Part shown: one piece after another, positions 40,379 through 50,500 of the stretch
Position numbering within the stretch: position 1 is the first letter of the stretch
Layout of the letters: each line of letters begins with the position of its first letter
From: a virus
Virus record (IMG/VR): IMGVR_UViG_3300026484_000007
Coordinates: 1 to 64,000 of that record
Direction: 5' to 3' (one strand)
DNA: 64,000 bases
Notes under the pieces: generated by a model
The model's database searches: none
What the model was told of the DNA's origin: nothing
What the model saw: the letters and a program-made list of their open reading frames with translations, nothing else
Translations under genes and position numbers: made by a program

Positions 40379-42280
40379 ATGGCTAATTTATGTCCAGGAA
40401 TAGTGGTTTCTGAATTCATGTATGCGAATAATTTTACTTTATTAATAAGATTATGTCCAGAATATTCTCATTTAATTATGGATGAACCGATAACCATTGG
40501 AGAAAAGGAAGTAATTCCTGCTCCATCTCCTACTATCAATGATGAACCATTAGATTCTAGCGATGGAAATTCTGAAATAATTAATTCAGACGTAATTACG
40601 CATTTGACTGCTCAAATAACTTTAATTGAACAAACTATATCAGATTTAAAAAAATCTATTGAAGATAATCTTAATCCAGATATTGATCCCGAAGAAGATT
40701 GTGATCCAAATGATTATTCTGATCAAGATATTGATCAAGATACTGAAACAGCTAAATACACTGAATTCTTAAGCCCTGAACAGAATCCTTATTATATTAC
40801 TACAGAAGATGTCGCATCTGGAAAAGATCCTATTGTAATTTTCTGTCCAGATAAAGATAATGAAGATGGAGAGAGTACGCCTAAATTCGTGAAAGAAGAT
40901 TTACCAATCGATGGAAAAGATCTTTTAAAGATACAACTTAAGACTCCATTATGCGAAATTCCAGATTCTAAAGTAAAAAGTACTGTATCTGATTTAGAAG
41001 ATATTACGAAGTACATCAACGATGATACATTATCTGATTTATCTGATTTAGATACTTTAATTACTAATACTCAATCTAAGAAATTAGATTTGGATCCTGA
41101 TAATAGCGAAATTACTGCAGCCGATTATTATAATACATACAATGAAACGTTTGAAGAAAAAACTACAATTCTTCAACCGAAGGAAGTTAAACTTGGAATA
41201 CCATTAGCTACTTTAAATAAAGAAGAAGAAATTCATCTTCAGATAATTGATTCTAAAGTAGAAGTTACTAATCTTTTTCAATTGACAAAAGGTTTAAAAA
41301 TTGATAAAGAATTAGAACCGGGAGTGGTTTATACAATTATTTTTAGGACTAACGGATTTAGTCATTCATTGTATTTATACGATGAGAATAATAATGAATT
41401 TTATTCAGATTCTTTATCGACAATAAAAGATCTTACAGTAACCACGATAGCGATGGATGCTTTAGCTAGAAAACATTTTTGTGGAAAAATTTTAGACGTT
41501 CAAATTTTTGCAAATCAAATTGCTACTCCAGAAGAAGTAGTGAAAGAAAAAGCTTTATTTACAGTGCCAGATGGAGTACTTGCATTCTACGATTGGAATG
41601 AAATAAGAGTTCATAAAAATTTATCATTCTCTTTACCAAGTTTCGAATATCCTTTAAAAATGTTTCCAAATTATTATAATAATTTTATTCTCGAAGAAAA
41701 TACTTTACCATATAAAAGTCTTAAACATGGATACATTACAAACTTCTTTTGTAATCAAATCCTTTCAGAGAATGAATTTACGATCGCGGCGTGGTTTAAA
41801 ATTGAAGATGATAGCAATATATATAATGAAAGAGGCTTCCCAGATTATCGTGGAATTATCGATGATGATATTCATGGAACTACTTTAATGTATGATAGAT
41901 ACACTAATAAATTTAAATTACAAATACTATCTAAAGAAGGATCTTTTGAAGATCAATTTTTTGATTATTATCTGAGAGATAATTCTTGGTACTTTATCAC
42001 TTTTAAATTAAAAAGAAAAGATACAGAGACTCCAGAAGATAAAATTATTTTTAGAATTCATGATGAAGAAAATAATATTGATGAAATTGAATTTAAAGTT
42101 CCCGAGAATTTTAAATTTATTTTAATGACAATGTTTGCTCAATTCGTCGGAAGAAATTATACGAATTTCTTTGATGTAAAAATTGGGAATGTTGCATTGT
42201 TTAAATCGGTAATTTCCGAAGGTCAAGAAGATGCAATATTCTATGATGGAATTAAAGTTTTAAAAAATAGAAAAATGTAA
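40379..42280 (+). CDS. Adhesin/fibre-like protein with a concanavalin-like (LamG-type) C-terminus
   Basis: The 633-residue protein has an acidic, aspartate-rich N-terminal half (NPDIDPEEDCDPNDYSDQDI, residues about 100-125) and a C-terminal jelly-roll pattern. NEFTIAAWFKIEDDSNIYN, GTTLMYDRYTNKFKLQIL, NSWYFITFKLKR and FFDVKIGNVALFKSVISE follow the order of LamG/concanavalin-like lectin domains. An earlier half-copy of similar strands (VYTIIFRTNGFSHSLYLYD...AFYDWNEIRVH) suggests two such domains. It probably binds surface glycan. A start with AAGGATCTTTT just upstream uses half of the palindrome as ribosome binding site. GSFEDQF is a palindrome-encoded peptide. Confidence 0.6.
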   Translation: MANLCPGIVVSEFMYANNFTLLIRLCPEYSHLIMDEPITIGEKEVIPAPSPTINDEPLDSSDGNSEIINSDVITHLTAQITLIEQTISDLKKSIEDNLNPDIDPEEDCDPNDYSDQDIDQDTETAKYTEFLSPEQNPYYITTEDVASGKDPIVIFCPDKDNEDGESTPKFVKEDLPIDGKDLLKIQLKTPLCEIPDSKVKSTVSDLEDITKYINDDTLSDLSDLDTLITNTQSKKLDLDPDNSEITAADYYNTYNETFEEKTTILQPKEVKLGIPLATLNKEEEIHLQIIDSKVEVTNLFQLTKGLKIDKELEPGVVYTIIFRTNGFSHSLYLYDENNNEFYSDSLSTIKDLTVTTIAMDALARKHFCGKILDVQIFANQIATPEEVVKEKALFTVPDGVLAFYDWNEIRVHKNLSFSLPSFEYPLKMFPNYYNNFILEENTLPYKSLKHGYITNFFCNQILSENEFTIAAWFKIEDDSNIYNERGFPDYRGIIDDDIHGTTLMYDRYTNKFKLQILSKEGSFEDQFFDYYLRDNSWYFITFKLKRKDTETPEDKIIFRIHDEENNIDEIEFKVPENFKFILMTMFAQFVGRNYTNFFDVKIGNVALFKSVISEGQEDAIFYDGIKVLKNRKM

Positions 42281-42282
42281 TT

Positions 42283-42490
42283 TTTTAGAACTGCTATATA
42301 TCCATTGTATCTAAAAAAGATGCTACTTTAAAAATCAAAGTTTTCAATATAATTTTTAATGAAAACTCGTGTCTCGCAAACGTTGCGCTTCAATGGATAC
42401 ACAAAGATATAAAAGCAGTTCTAAAAATTTTAGAACTGCTATATATCCATTGTATCTAAAAAAGATGATACTTTAAAAATCAAAGTTTTC
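42283..42490 (+). repeat. Half and full copies of the large intergenic inverted-repeat element
   Basis: A right-half copy (TTTTAGAACTGCTATATATCC, GTATCTAAAAAAGATGCTAC; 42283-42348) is followed by a full copy (42361-42490) with outer GAAAACT/AGTTTTC and a B arm with TCTCGCAAACGTTGCG. In the full copy the palindrome reads GTATCTAAAAAAGATGATAC. The element stops about a dozen bases before the PAAR gene start, so it supplies the promoter region of the following unit. Confidence 0.75.
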
Positions 42491-42502
42491 AAAGGTTAAA
42501 AA

Positions 42503-42796
42503 ATGATTACTGCAAGAATTGGTGATATCGCTGTCGGAGTTTGTCCTTGTCCGCCAACGGGAATGTGTCCCGCGACTGGCGTTGTTGTTACTGGAGATCC
42601 ATTGCATCTTAATGGAGGATCTCCTACGACTCGAATTGGAGATATTGTAATGTTTCCTTGTGGTGGATTCACTATCGTAACAGGAATGTTTCAATCCTTT
42701 CAAGGCGGAATGCCATTGGCTTCTATTGGATCAAATTGTATTGGAGCAGGATCAGGAATGATTGTTACAGGAAATCCTCTAGTTATGAAATCTTAA
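42503..42796 (+). CDS. PAAR-motif spike tip protein
   Basis: The 97-residue protein has glycine- and proline-rich repeats with the PAAR family layout: MITARIGDIAVGVCPCPPT, TGVVVTGDPLHLNGGSPTT, ARIGDI/TRIGDI pairs, MPLASIGSNCIGAGSG and IVTGNPLV. PAAR proteins form a small cone, usually with a bound metal, that sharpens the tip of the central spike (T4 gp5.4, VgrG tips). The presumed partner is the spike protein at 30966. The start follows AAAGGTTAAAAA, a modest ribosome binding site, just after an intergenic element copy. Confidence 0.85.
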   Translation: MITARIGDIAVGVCPCPPTGMCPATGVVVTGDPLHLNGGSPTTRIGDIVMFPCGGFTIVTGMFQSFQGGMPLASIGSNCIGAGSGMIVTGNPLVMKS

Positions 42797-42819
42797 ACGA
42801 ATCGGAAAAAAGGATTCAG

Positions 42820-43902
42820 ATGGCCGAAGAAACAACAACCACAACAATCAAATTTGATTCTTCTGAATGCGTGGATACTTATAATGTTGGAGCAGGAGAT
42901 TATTCCGATATATATGAAGCACGAGCGCATTTATATGATCAAAAGATTTTTGACGCAGTTGAAAAATTAAGATATGATCTTAAAACTAACTTAGATGAAT
43001 ACAAGAATAATGGAGGAGATATTACCGCTTCCCGATATACTGATAATTTAAATTTATATGATTATTTAAATGATGATAAATTTAAAACTTTCTTTAGAGA
43101 TAATGCTAAATACACGGATGGTTATGGAAACTCTTATGATTATATTAAAGAATTAATGAAACTTTCATTGACTTATAATGAACATTTTATGGAAAACTTA
43201 ATGATGGTAAAACAGATTAAACCTTTCGATTGTTGTTATTATGATACCTTTTTTTATTTGAAAGAACTCTTTCAAGATTTTTTTAATAAAGGTAGAAATC
43301 TTTGCCATTATGATAAAATTGTAAAAACATTCGTAGACAACTTCGGATCTTATTTAGATGCTTTTTATGATGATACTGATGACAAAAGTGGGTTAGAGTA
43401 TTACACTCAAGTTCTTGATAATGCTTTAGATGAGAATACTGATATTTATAACGAGATTGATACTTTACAATCTAATATAGAAGACACTACTAAAGACTAT
43501 AGTGATCTTTCTTATAAAATTAAAAAATATTTAGATAATTTAAAATTATTAATAAAATTAATTGCAGTTACTAATATTATTTTTACTTTATCAGATGAAG
43601 AACGAGCTCATGCGAATGATTATGCTGACACTATGAATAATATAATTAATCAAGATAGTTCTAAGACTGGTCATACATATTATGAATTAAGATCTTTCGA
43701 GATTACGCAATATCAAATAAAAATTGCAGTTAAGTATCGAGGTAACGTGGATTCAATGAGACGAAATTATAACAATATGTTAAAATTATCATTGATCGCC
43801 GGCGTTCGATATTTCGGATTTGATATAGATTGCTTAGATGTTTATAAAGATTTACAAGTGATTCTACCAACATTGAATGAAAATTCTTCTAATGAATCTT
43901 AA
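42820..43902 (+). CDS. Uncharacterised 360-residue protein of the baseplate region
   Basis: ATG 42820 is the likely start: AAAAAAGGATTCAG precedes it, whereas an in-frame upstream start would lie inside the PAAR gene. The first residues are Thr-rich (EETTTTTIKFD). The body is largely helical with long aromatic-rich stretches (DCCYYDTFFYLKELFQDFF) and a heptad-like part near residue 215-250 (YNEIDTLQSNIEDTTKDYSD). No domain is recognised. It forms a dense + strand run with the next three genes, separated by under 15 bases, so a shared virion-assembly role is likely. Confidence 0.5.
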   Translation: MAEETTTTTIKFDSSECVDTYNVGAGDYSDIYEARAHLYDQKIFDAVEKLRYDLKTNLDEYKNNGGDITASRYTDNLNLYDYLNDDKFKTFFRDNAKYTDGYGNSYDYIKELMKLSLTYNEHFMENLMMVKQIKPFDCCYYDTFFYLKELFQDFFNKGRNLCHYDKIVKTFVDNFGSYLDAFYDDTDDKSGLEYYTQVLDNALDENTDIYNEIDTLQSNIEDTTKDYSDLSYKIKKYLDNLKLLIKLIAVTNIIFTLSDEERAHANDYADTMNNIINQDSSKTGHTYYELRSFEITQYQIKIAVKYRGNVDSMRRNYNNMLKLSLIAGVRYFGFDIDCLDVYKDLQVILPTLNENSSNES

Positions 43903-43913
43903 AAGGATCTTTT

Positions 43914-44438
43914 ATGGCTACTTTAATTGATACACAAAATGGATACAATCCACAATACGAAAATAAATTCGTAAGACAAAATTATAATGATTCACCAAAT
44001 GGTTGGGTAATTATGGATACTTGGAATAATCCATATTACCCTATCAATCATACGATAAAATATAGTTCTAAAGATTTCGATATTCCAAAATTTAAAAAAT
44101 TATTTCATAGTGAATATGGTGGGCGACCGAATGATTTATTTCTTCCGTGGCATTATATTATAGACAATGTAAATGATTTTCCGTATGTTATTAATTCCAG
44201 ACCATTCAATTATAAAACTTATCTCCCAGGGATTGAAAATAAATTATGTATTTTATTAATTGGAGATTCTGAAGCGGATCTTTATCAGGACTCTTTTTAT
44301 AAAATAATTGCAGAATTAATAATTAATCCTTTTAAAATAATGACTGGAGCGTATTATATGAATAACACGAGGGATAAATTTACATTTTTAACAGGAAAAG
44401 GTTTTAAAAAAGACCGATTATTCAATTATATAATTTAA
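43914..44438 (+). CDS. Uncharacterised 174-residue protein
   Basis: The start follows AAAGGATCTTTT, the half-palindrome used as a ribosome binding site here and at 40379 and 44449. The protein is aromatic-rich (NGWVIMDTWNNPYYPINH, FLPWHYIIDNVNDFPYV) and seems to be one compact beta-rich domain. The composition is like small tail or baseplate subunits, but I cannot match it to gp53, gp15 or gp3. It lies in the packed run between the PAAR tip and the giant gene at 47562. Confidence 0.5.
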   Translation: MATLIDTQNGYNPQYENKFVRQNYNDSPNGWVIMDTWNNPYYPINHTIKYSSKDFDIPKFKKLFHSEYGGRPNDLFLPWHYIIDNVNDFPYVINSRPFNYKTYLPGIENKLCILLIGDSEADLYQDSFYKIIAELIINPFKIMTGAYYMNNTRDKFTFLTGKGFKKDRLFNYII

Positions 44439-44448
44439 AGGATCTTTT

Positions 44449-44958
44449 ATGGCTAAGAAAAATTCACCAGAATTAGAATATGAATTAAACATCGATTCTC
44501 AACGCGAGAGTATCAATAAAAAAATTCAAAATCTAGAAAATAAATTAATTTCATTAAATAATAAAGAATCAATTATTAATACTTTAATTATTAAAATTAA
44601 TAACGAGTTAGAAAATATCGATCCTAAACATTTTAAAGCAGTTTCTCAAATGAGAACCACTTTGAATAAACAATTCGAAACGTTAGGATTGATTACCGAT
44701 ATGATAGCAAAATACGAAGACATGATTCAAAAATATAGAAAAATGTTAATTGATATTGAAAATCAAAAAATCAACAATATTATAAAATTCCAAAACATGA
44801 TTAAAGGTGCGGAATCTGCAGAGAACGATGCTGCAAAAATTTTACTTCAAATAAATGAAAGATTAAATTCGATGAATGAAAATGGATCTAAAGAAGATCA
44901 AGCGAATCCTTTTTATGCTGAAGTAATCCAAGAATTAGAGGATAAAGGAGATTTATAA
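44449..44958 (+). CDS. Coiled-coil protein
   Basis: The 169-residue protein is nearly all predicted coiled coil by heptad pattern: SINKKIQNLENKLISLNNKE, NTLIIKINNELENIDPKHF, then MIAKYEDMIQKYRKMLIDIE. No signal or membrane helix. The gene starts after AAAGGATCTTTT and its stop overlaps the next ATG (TAATG), so it is translationally coupled to the following gene and probably interacts with its product. Assembly chaperone or structural fibre are both possible. Confidence 0.5.
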   Translation: MAKKNSPELEYELNIDSQRESINKKIQNLENKLISLNNKESIINTLIIKINNELENIDPKHFKAVSQMRTTLNKQFETLGLITDMIAKYEDMIQKYRKMLIDIENQKINNIIKFQNMIKGAESAENDAAKILLQINERLNSMNENGSKEDQANPFYAEVIQELEDKGDL

Positions 44959-46457
44959 TGTCAACTCTTTCACGAACCTTACAGAATAATTCCAGTAATA
45001 CTGGTAATTCCAATTTACCAAAAAGTGAAGAATTATTTTCAAAAATTATAAAAAATGAATTTGAAAAATTACGAAAAGAACCAGATACTCTTTTTGAAAA
45101 TCTTACGGTATCATTAGATTACGAAAAAGAATATCAAAAATTCAAAAAATCAAAATATTATTTAACTTTCTTACACGAATCAGAATATAATAAAATTAGA
45201 ACTTTAAAAAGTTATTTTTTAGGCGAAATTATGATTCCTATTATAGAAGAAGTTATGTTGAGAACCGATGATAACATTGGTTTCACTGACGAAATTCTTC
45301 TTGAAAATTCTTATGATATTTTATTAAAAAAATTAAATCCAAAATTAGAACCAGTTCTTGAAAAATTTGATACATTAAATGAAACTGAACAACTTCAGTT
45401 TATCGTTGAAAATACTAGAGTATTAAAGCAATATGGTTTAATTGAAGAAGGACCTTTAAGAAATTTTGCAGAAAAATTAATGGTAAATAATAAAAATGTT
45501 TTTTTTAGAATATCAAGAATAATTATAAAAAATATAGATTTATTATTAAAATCAATGGGAAATTTTTTACAAGTTTTATTTGGAGGTTTCCGAGATATCG
45601 CTACTGTCGTTCCTTTCGTGAGCGGATTCCTAACATCAATGGCTCAATTAAATGAAGATAAAAAATTTCTTTTACGAGCAAATCTTGGAGATTCTCCATA
45701 CTTAAATGATTTTATGAGATCGTATGGTAAAATATCCGTTGGAGATATTGGAAAACGATGTTGGGAAAAATCAATGGCGTTAATGACTGTAAAATTTGAT
45801 CCAGAATTTGACGCTAAACTATTGAGTTATTTTTACACATTGAATGGAGTAAATTATTCTTTTAAAAATCCTCATGATTATGACTTAGAAGATTCTAGAA
45901 ATGATTATATTTTTAAAAAATTTTTAGATACTATCAATACCGATAAAGAATTTAATAAAAAAGTTCATTATTATCGAAAATGTCTTTATGGAAATTTAAT
46001 TGATTATATTACTGGATTTTTAAGAGTTTCTATCGAAATGGATGGCGTTGAAAAATCACTTTTAAAAAATATTAGATTTTTAAAAGATGATGGTCATCAG
46101 TTCGTAAAAACATTTCGAGAATTTTATGATTTTAAACCTAAAAACGAAGCGGAAAGAATTTTTATAAATGCAACTATCGCTTTATTAGATTTAAAAGGTT
46201 TAGCTCTTGAAACACTTTCTAATATAAATAAATACAGAATGCAAGATATTTATTTACAAGAAGATATGGAATTCGTGGTAAATAAAATTCGTCAGGCGTT
46301 TAATGATATCGATCAAATGTCTAATGATGTTTTAAGAGATACAAAACCAGTAACTGGTTATAAAAAATATGAAGAAAATATGAGACAAAATAAAGAAGAG
46401 CGAACAATGATTGGTAATAATGATAAAAAACCAAAAAAACTTTCGCTGTTTGATTAG
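44958..46457 (+). CDS. Uncharacterised 499-residue helical protein
   Basis: The ATG overlaps the preceding stop. The N-terminal 20 residues are Ser/Asn-rich and flexible. The body is long and helical with many acidic and leucine residues. A small hydrophobic segment, LLLKSMGNFLQVLFGGF...VVPFVSGFLTSM (about 195-233), might contact membrane or be a buried core. The last 20 residues are lysine-rich (MIGNNDKKPKKLSLFD). I do not recognise a family. Coupling with the coiled-coil gene suggests they act as a pair. Confidence 0.5.
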   Translation: MSTLSRTLQNNSSNTGNSNLPKSEELFSKIIKNEFEKLRKEPDTLFENLTVSLDYEKEYQKFKKSKYYLTFLHESEYNKIRTLKSYFLGEIMIPIIEEVMLRTDDNIGFTDEILLENSYDILLKKLNPKLEPVLEKFDTLNETEQLQFIVENTRVLKQYGLIEEGPLRNFAEKLMVNNKNVFFRISRIIIKNIDLLLKSMGNFLQVLFGGFRDIATVVPFVSGFLTSMAQLNEDKKFLLRANLGDSPYLNDFMRSYGKISVGDIGKRCWEKSMALMTVKFDPEFDAKLLSYFYTLNGVNYSFKNPHDYDLEDSRNDYIFKKFLDTINTDKEFNKKVHYYRKCLYGNLIDYITGFLRVSIEMDGVEKSLLKNIRFLKDDGHQFVKTFREFYDFKPKNEAERIFINATIALLDLKGLALETLSNINKYRMQDIYLQEDMEFVVNKIRQAFNDIDQMSNDVLRDTKPVTGYKKYEENMRQNKEERTMIGNNDKKPKKLSLFD

Positions 46458-46495
46458 TATTTAAATAATATTTAATTAATTTAAAAGGAGCAAAA

Positions 46496-46819
46496 ATGAC
46501 TAAACTTAAAAAGGATCTAAAAAAGATCACTGAATTAATAGAATCAGTTGATAGCGTTGATCAAATCAATGAAAATGAAATCAATGAAATCGTAGAAATC
46601 ACTGAAAGCATTACAAATTCGATCGTGACAAGATCAAGAGATTCTAAGATTGCTGCAGCAATCGGAGCAATAGCTTATGGAATTGCTAAACAGAAGAACG
46701 ATCCTCTGTATTTAAAAGCTGCTAAATATAAAAAATTATGGAAGCAAAATAAAGAACAGATTATGCAAAAATATGGATCTCTTGCTCGACAAAAATGGTT
46801 AGAAAGAAGTCAAGGATAA
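46496..46819 (+). CDS. Small basic protein with palindrome-encoded N-terminus
   Basis: The 107-residue protein begins MTKLKKDLKKITELIESVD. Here the dispersed palindrome (46514-46532) encodes DLKKIT directly after the start, followed by LIES, which resembles a prohead protease site. The second half is basic with an Ala/Gly-rich helix (KIAAAIGAIAYGIAKQK) and a C-terminal Lys/Arg-rich region. This is similar in style to the head-associated proteins at 9208 and 14343 but smaller, so packaging in the head is a weak possibility. AAAAGGAG precedes the start. Confidence 0.5.
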   Translation: MTKLKKDLKKITELIESVDSVDQINENEINEIVEITESITNSIVTRSRDSKIAAAIGAIAYGIAKQKNDPLYLKAAKYKKLWKQNKEQIMQKYGSLARQKWLERSQG

Positions 46820-46823
46820 AACT

Positions 46824-47516
46824 TTGTCTTTAATTGATCAAGTTTACAAAAAGCGATCTAAAAAAGATACAAACGAAGAAGTCAAAAAAGAATCAAAAAA
46901 ATTGGAGAAGAGGGAGAAGACTCCCTCTTCTCCATCAATTTCTGTCGAGCAGAAAACCCCACAAGAACCACAAGAACCACAAGAACCACAAGAAAAAGAA
47001 TTCAATAAACTCGAAGAAGCTGGCGAAGTTAAAAAAAAGAATTCCAAAAAAGAATCTAAAAAAGATTCAAAGATTGTGCAAGAAGAGACTGATCAAGAAG
47101 GATCTTTTTTCGATCCTTATAAATTAAATAGTTTTAAACTCTTTTTAAATTGCAAAAAGCTATTTGATAAAAATTTATTTTATCAGGATTCTCTTGATTC
47201 TCTTGATTCTTCTAAGTTTTTAAAATTATTAATTTCTAATGAAAAATTTTCGGATTTTTTCTATATTAAAAACGAAAGTGTAGTAATTCCTTTTAATGAT
47301 ATTAAAATTGCTTTTTATTTAAAAGAACAATTTGAATCTTTTTTAGATACGAATAAAATAAATTCATTTTTCTTAAATAAAAAAATTTTTTTATTCGAAG
47401 ATTTGGATAAATTAGCATCTTTTTTAGATGCTAATTTAAATGATTTAAATAAATCAAAATGTTTATTCTGCCCATTTTTTATCAAAAAGGATAAAGAATT
47501 TAAATGTACTCTTTAA
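46824..47516 (+). CDS. Protein rich in SFLD/SKKD and PQE repeats
   Basis: The 230-residue frame starts with TTG 46824 behind CAAGGATAAAAC; there is no suitably placed ATG. It carries RSKKDT, ESKKDS, GSFFDP, ESFLDT and ASFLDA, five palindrome copies in both orientations (DNA about 46855, 47050, 47099, 47336, 47418). It also has a PQEPQEPQEPQE tract near residue 48-60, from a nine-base tandem repeat. Two regions alternate: a lysine/glutamate-rich N-terminal half and an aromatic C-terminal half that ends with CLFCPFFIKKDKEFKC, perhaps a metal site. No family is recognised. Confidence 0.5.
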   Translation: MSLIDQVYKKRSKKDTNEEVKKESKKLEKREKTPSSPSISVEQKTPQEPQEPQEPQEKEFNKLEEAGEVKKKNSKKESKKDSKIVQEETDQEGSFFDPYKLNSFKLFLNCKKLFDKNLFYQDSLDSLDSSKFLKLLISNEKFSDFFYIKNESVVIPFNDIKIAFYLKEQFESFLDTNKINSFFLNKKIFLFEDLDKLASFLDANLNDLNKSKCLFCPFFIKKDKEFKCTL

Positions 47517-47561
47517 AACAATAAAGAAATGATCTTTAAAAGATCCAAAAAAGGAGAATTA

Positions 47562-50500
47562 ATGATTAAAATTAATTTTGGAAGTTTTCCGTTAATTAAT
47601 ATAGATCAGCGAACGAGATTATGTTTAGATAAATATTTAATTAAGACATTTTCTAATCAATTTCAAATGCATGATAAATTAACCACTCTTGGCACTGGTA
47701 AAGATTTTTATTTTTTAACGCCAGAGAAAATTCTAGACGAATTGCTTAGTTGGGATAAAAAATCGAACAGATTATCAGATATTCAGCCAAAAAATTCGGC
47801 TGGTGTTTTTGGCTCATCAAACTATAATTCATCATCTAGATTTAATGGATATTTACCTGAGTCAACTGAGATCGTTGAAGTTGTATCTAAAAAAGATGCA
47901 ACGAAAGAAATTTTTTTAATTCCTAATTATCTAAGTACTCAACGATTGCTTGCTATGAGATCTTTAGAAGAAGCTATTTTTGAAATGGAAGATTCTGGAG
48001 ATGAAAATGAATTTAATTTTTATGATCTTTATAAATTTTTAATTACTTATAGCAATCAACCGGAATTGGTAGATCTTTTTCCTATATTATTAAACGTGGC
48101 TGATGAATTCGAAGAAACAACTCTTGCTCAAATTGAACACGATATTATATTTTTCATTAAGCAGTTTAAAAAATATTTAGCTCTTAATGGAGATACTTTA
48201 AGTATTCTTGAAGATATCGATGATATAATTGATCCAACTCAAGATCCATTGTTAATTCTGAAAATTTTTGAAGAAATTACTATTTATTTAAATGATAAAT
48301 TTAATCTTGAAATGGATGAAATCAATTTAATTAATCTTCCAGATATCGTAGATAAAGATGATCTTGAAAACGGCGCAAATGATATGAACATCGAAGAATC
48401 TGAGAAAGTACTTTTAGAAGAAAAAAACAATAAAAATTTTAATTATTCAATGTTAGATAATGCTGATGCTTATACTGCTTTAATTAAAAGAGCTTTTATA
48501 TTAATGAGCAAGTATTATCAAGAAATCGCTAGAGATGGTTTTTATAGAAATAAATTCGTATTACCGATTTATAGCGAAAAGTTAGTGTCAATGGATATTA
48601 ATAATCCAGGAAGCGCCAACACCCAATTTAAATATTCATTTTATTTACTTACGAATTCTTTAACAGACTCAATTAAATTAGATAATATTGCTTACAACGA
48701 AAGCACTGTTATCAATATGCTATATATTTTTAATCAATTATTTCCAACATTGTCATTAAATGAATTTAATGATAGGCATATGGAAATGGTAATGAAATTC
48801 TATAATTTTATTGAAAAGAATGATATGAAACCAGTTGAATTTTTTACAACATTTTATAGATTAGTGTATATAATTAATCATTATGAACCTGGAAACTATA
48901 ATGAAATAAATGATATAATTAATTCAAGCAATAATAATCAAGATCAATTTTTTGATAAAGAGTTAGTAGTTGAAATGGTTCAAATTATTAATCATTTAAG
49001 TCCTTCGGTTCAGGATGAATTAAAATTAATGGCTAAAAAAATTACTAGAACGTTGAAAGATTTAAGAATAATCAATCCTGCAAATAAACCTGAATTAACT
49101 TATGATAGAGATATGTCTATCGATTACAGTAGACAAGTAATTGCGTTATTTGAAGCTTTTTTAAGAAATAAGAATACTTCATTTTCAGGTAATCTATCAA
49201 CAGAATTCCGAAGAGTTCAACATTTAAATGATAATATAAAATTTAGGGATATAATTATTTTATTTCAAGAGCTCGTTAGATATAATAAATTATCTTATAA
49301 AGACATTATTGTTCAAGATAATGATTTTATTGATTTTAGTATGGAAATTTCAAATACGAGATTGAATTTTAATGAGTTAACCACTAAACGATATCTTGAT
49401 CAAAATTTTAGAGATTTCGTAAAAATGAGTTATGAAAATTATATCGATACCATTATGAAAAATACTATTTTAAATAGCGTTGCTGTACGCGATTGTACTG
49501 ATTTTGATTTAGTGCATTATAATGCGGCTACTGGAGAAGTAAGACTTTCGGATCCAGCGTACTCAATTACGGAATCAATAAAATATAAATTACCTAAAAT
49601 GAGTTTAGAAGAAGTAATTATAAATAATGCAATTTTAAAAGATTTAATCTATGATCTTTTTGATGCAGCGCAAAGTAAATTAAGAACTCCATTGAGCGCA
49701 GCGGATCGAATAGTATATGGTAGAATGGCAAATTATTTAGATAAACTTTATCATGAAAGATATACAACAGGATCTATTTTAGCTACTTTAAATAAAGATA
49801 GAAGAGATGAAATTCATGAATTATTAAATTTACCTATCATTTACGATACTTTAGATTTCGATGATTTATTTGAAAAAGTTTATAAAATTTTTAAACAGAC
49901 CCATTATCCAACGAGAGGTGGTATGGCGCGTCGACCAATTACTGTTGAAGAATATGTAGATGAATTTTTCCGAATACTACAAAGTTTTTATACCGTAGAT
50001 GCTTCTAGAATGGGCTCTGGTGGATCCGGAGGATCAGGATCCGGTGGTAGTACTGCGAGTGGATCAGGAGGCTCAGGTGGTTCTGGTGGTTCTGGTGGAT
50101 CTGGTCGATCCGGAGGAGGTTCGGGATCTGGAGGAAGCTCAAGTGGCTCTGGAGGAGGATCAGGAAGCTCTGGCTCTGGAGGAGGTTCTGGTGGCTCTGG
50201 TGGATCCGGTGGATCTGGAGGAGGTTCGGGATCTGGCGTAACCTTATTCGATAAAGATCACGGAGGAATTTATCCTAAATTAAGAACCACTTATGGAAAT
50301 ATATATGATATATTAACTAATCTATTTCTTAGCCCAGAAATATTCGCATTAATTATTAAAAATAACATAGATGATTCCGATAAGTTCGAATCATTCATTT
50401 CAAAAGATGAAAATTCTTTAGAAGATAATGAAAAACTTTTATTATATAATTTAAAAAATCTTAATACATCAATTATGGATCTCGTAGTAGATTCGACTGA

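Noticed and set aside
42658-42819. Longer N-terminus of the gene at 42820
   Set aside because: The extension lies inside the PAAR gene in another frame. AAAAAAGGATTCAG before ATG 42820 marks the real start.
46834-47127. Lysine-rich + strand frame overlapping the SFLD/SKKD gene
   Set aside because: Shifted frame of the same repeats, no ribosome binding site, while the frame from TTG 46824 has AAGGA and runs through.
49999-50241. Val/Leu/Asp/Glu-rich frame over the Gly/Ser linker
   Set aside because: It is the shifted reading of GGA-TCA type repeats inside the giant gene.
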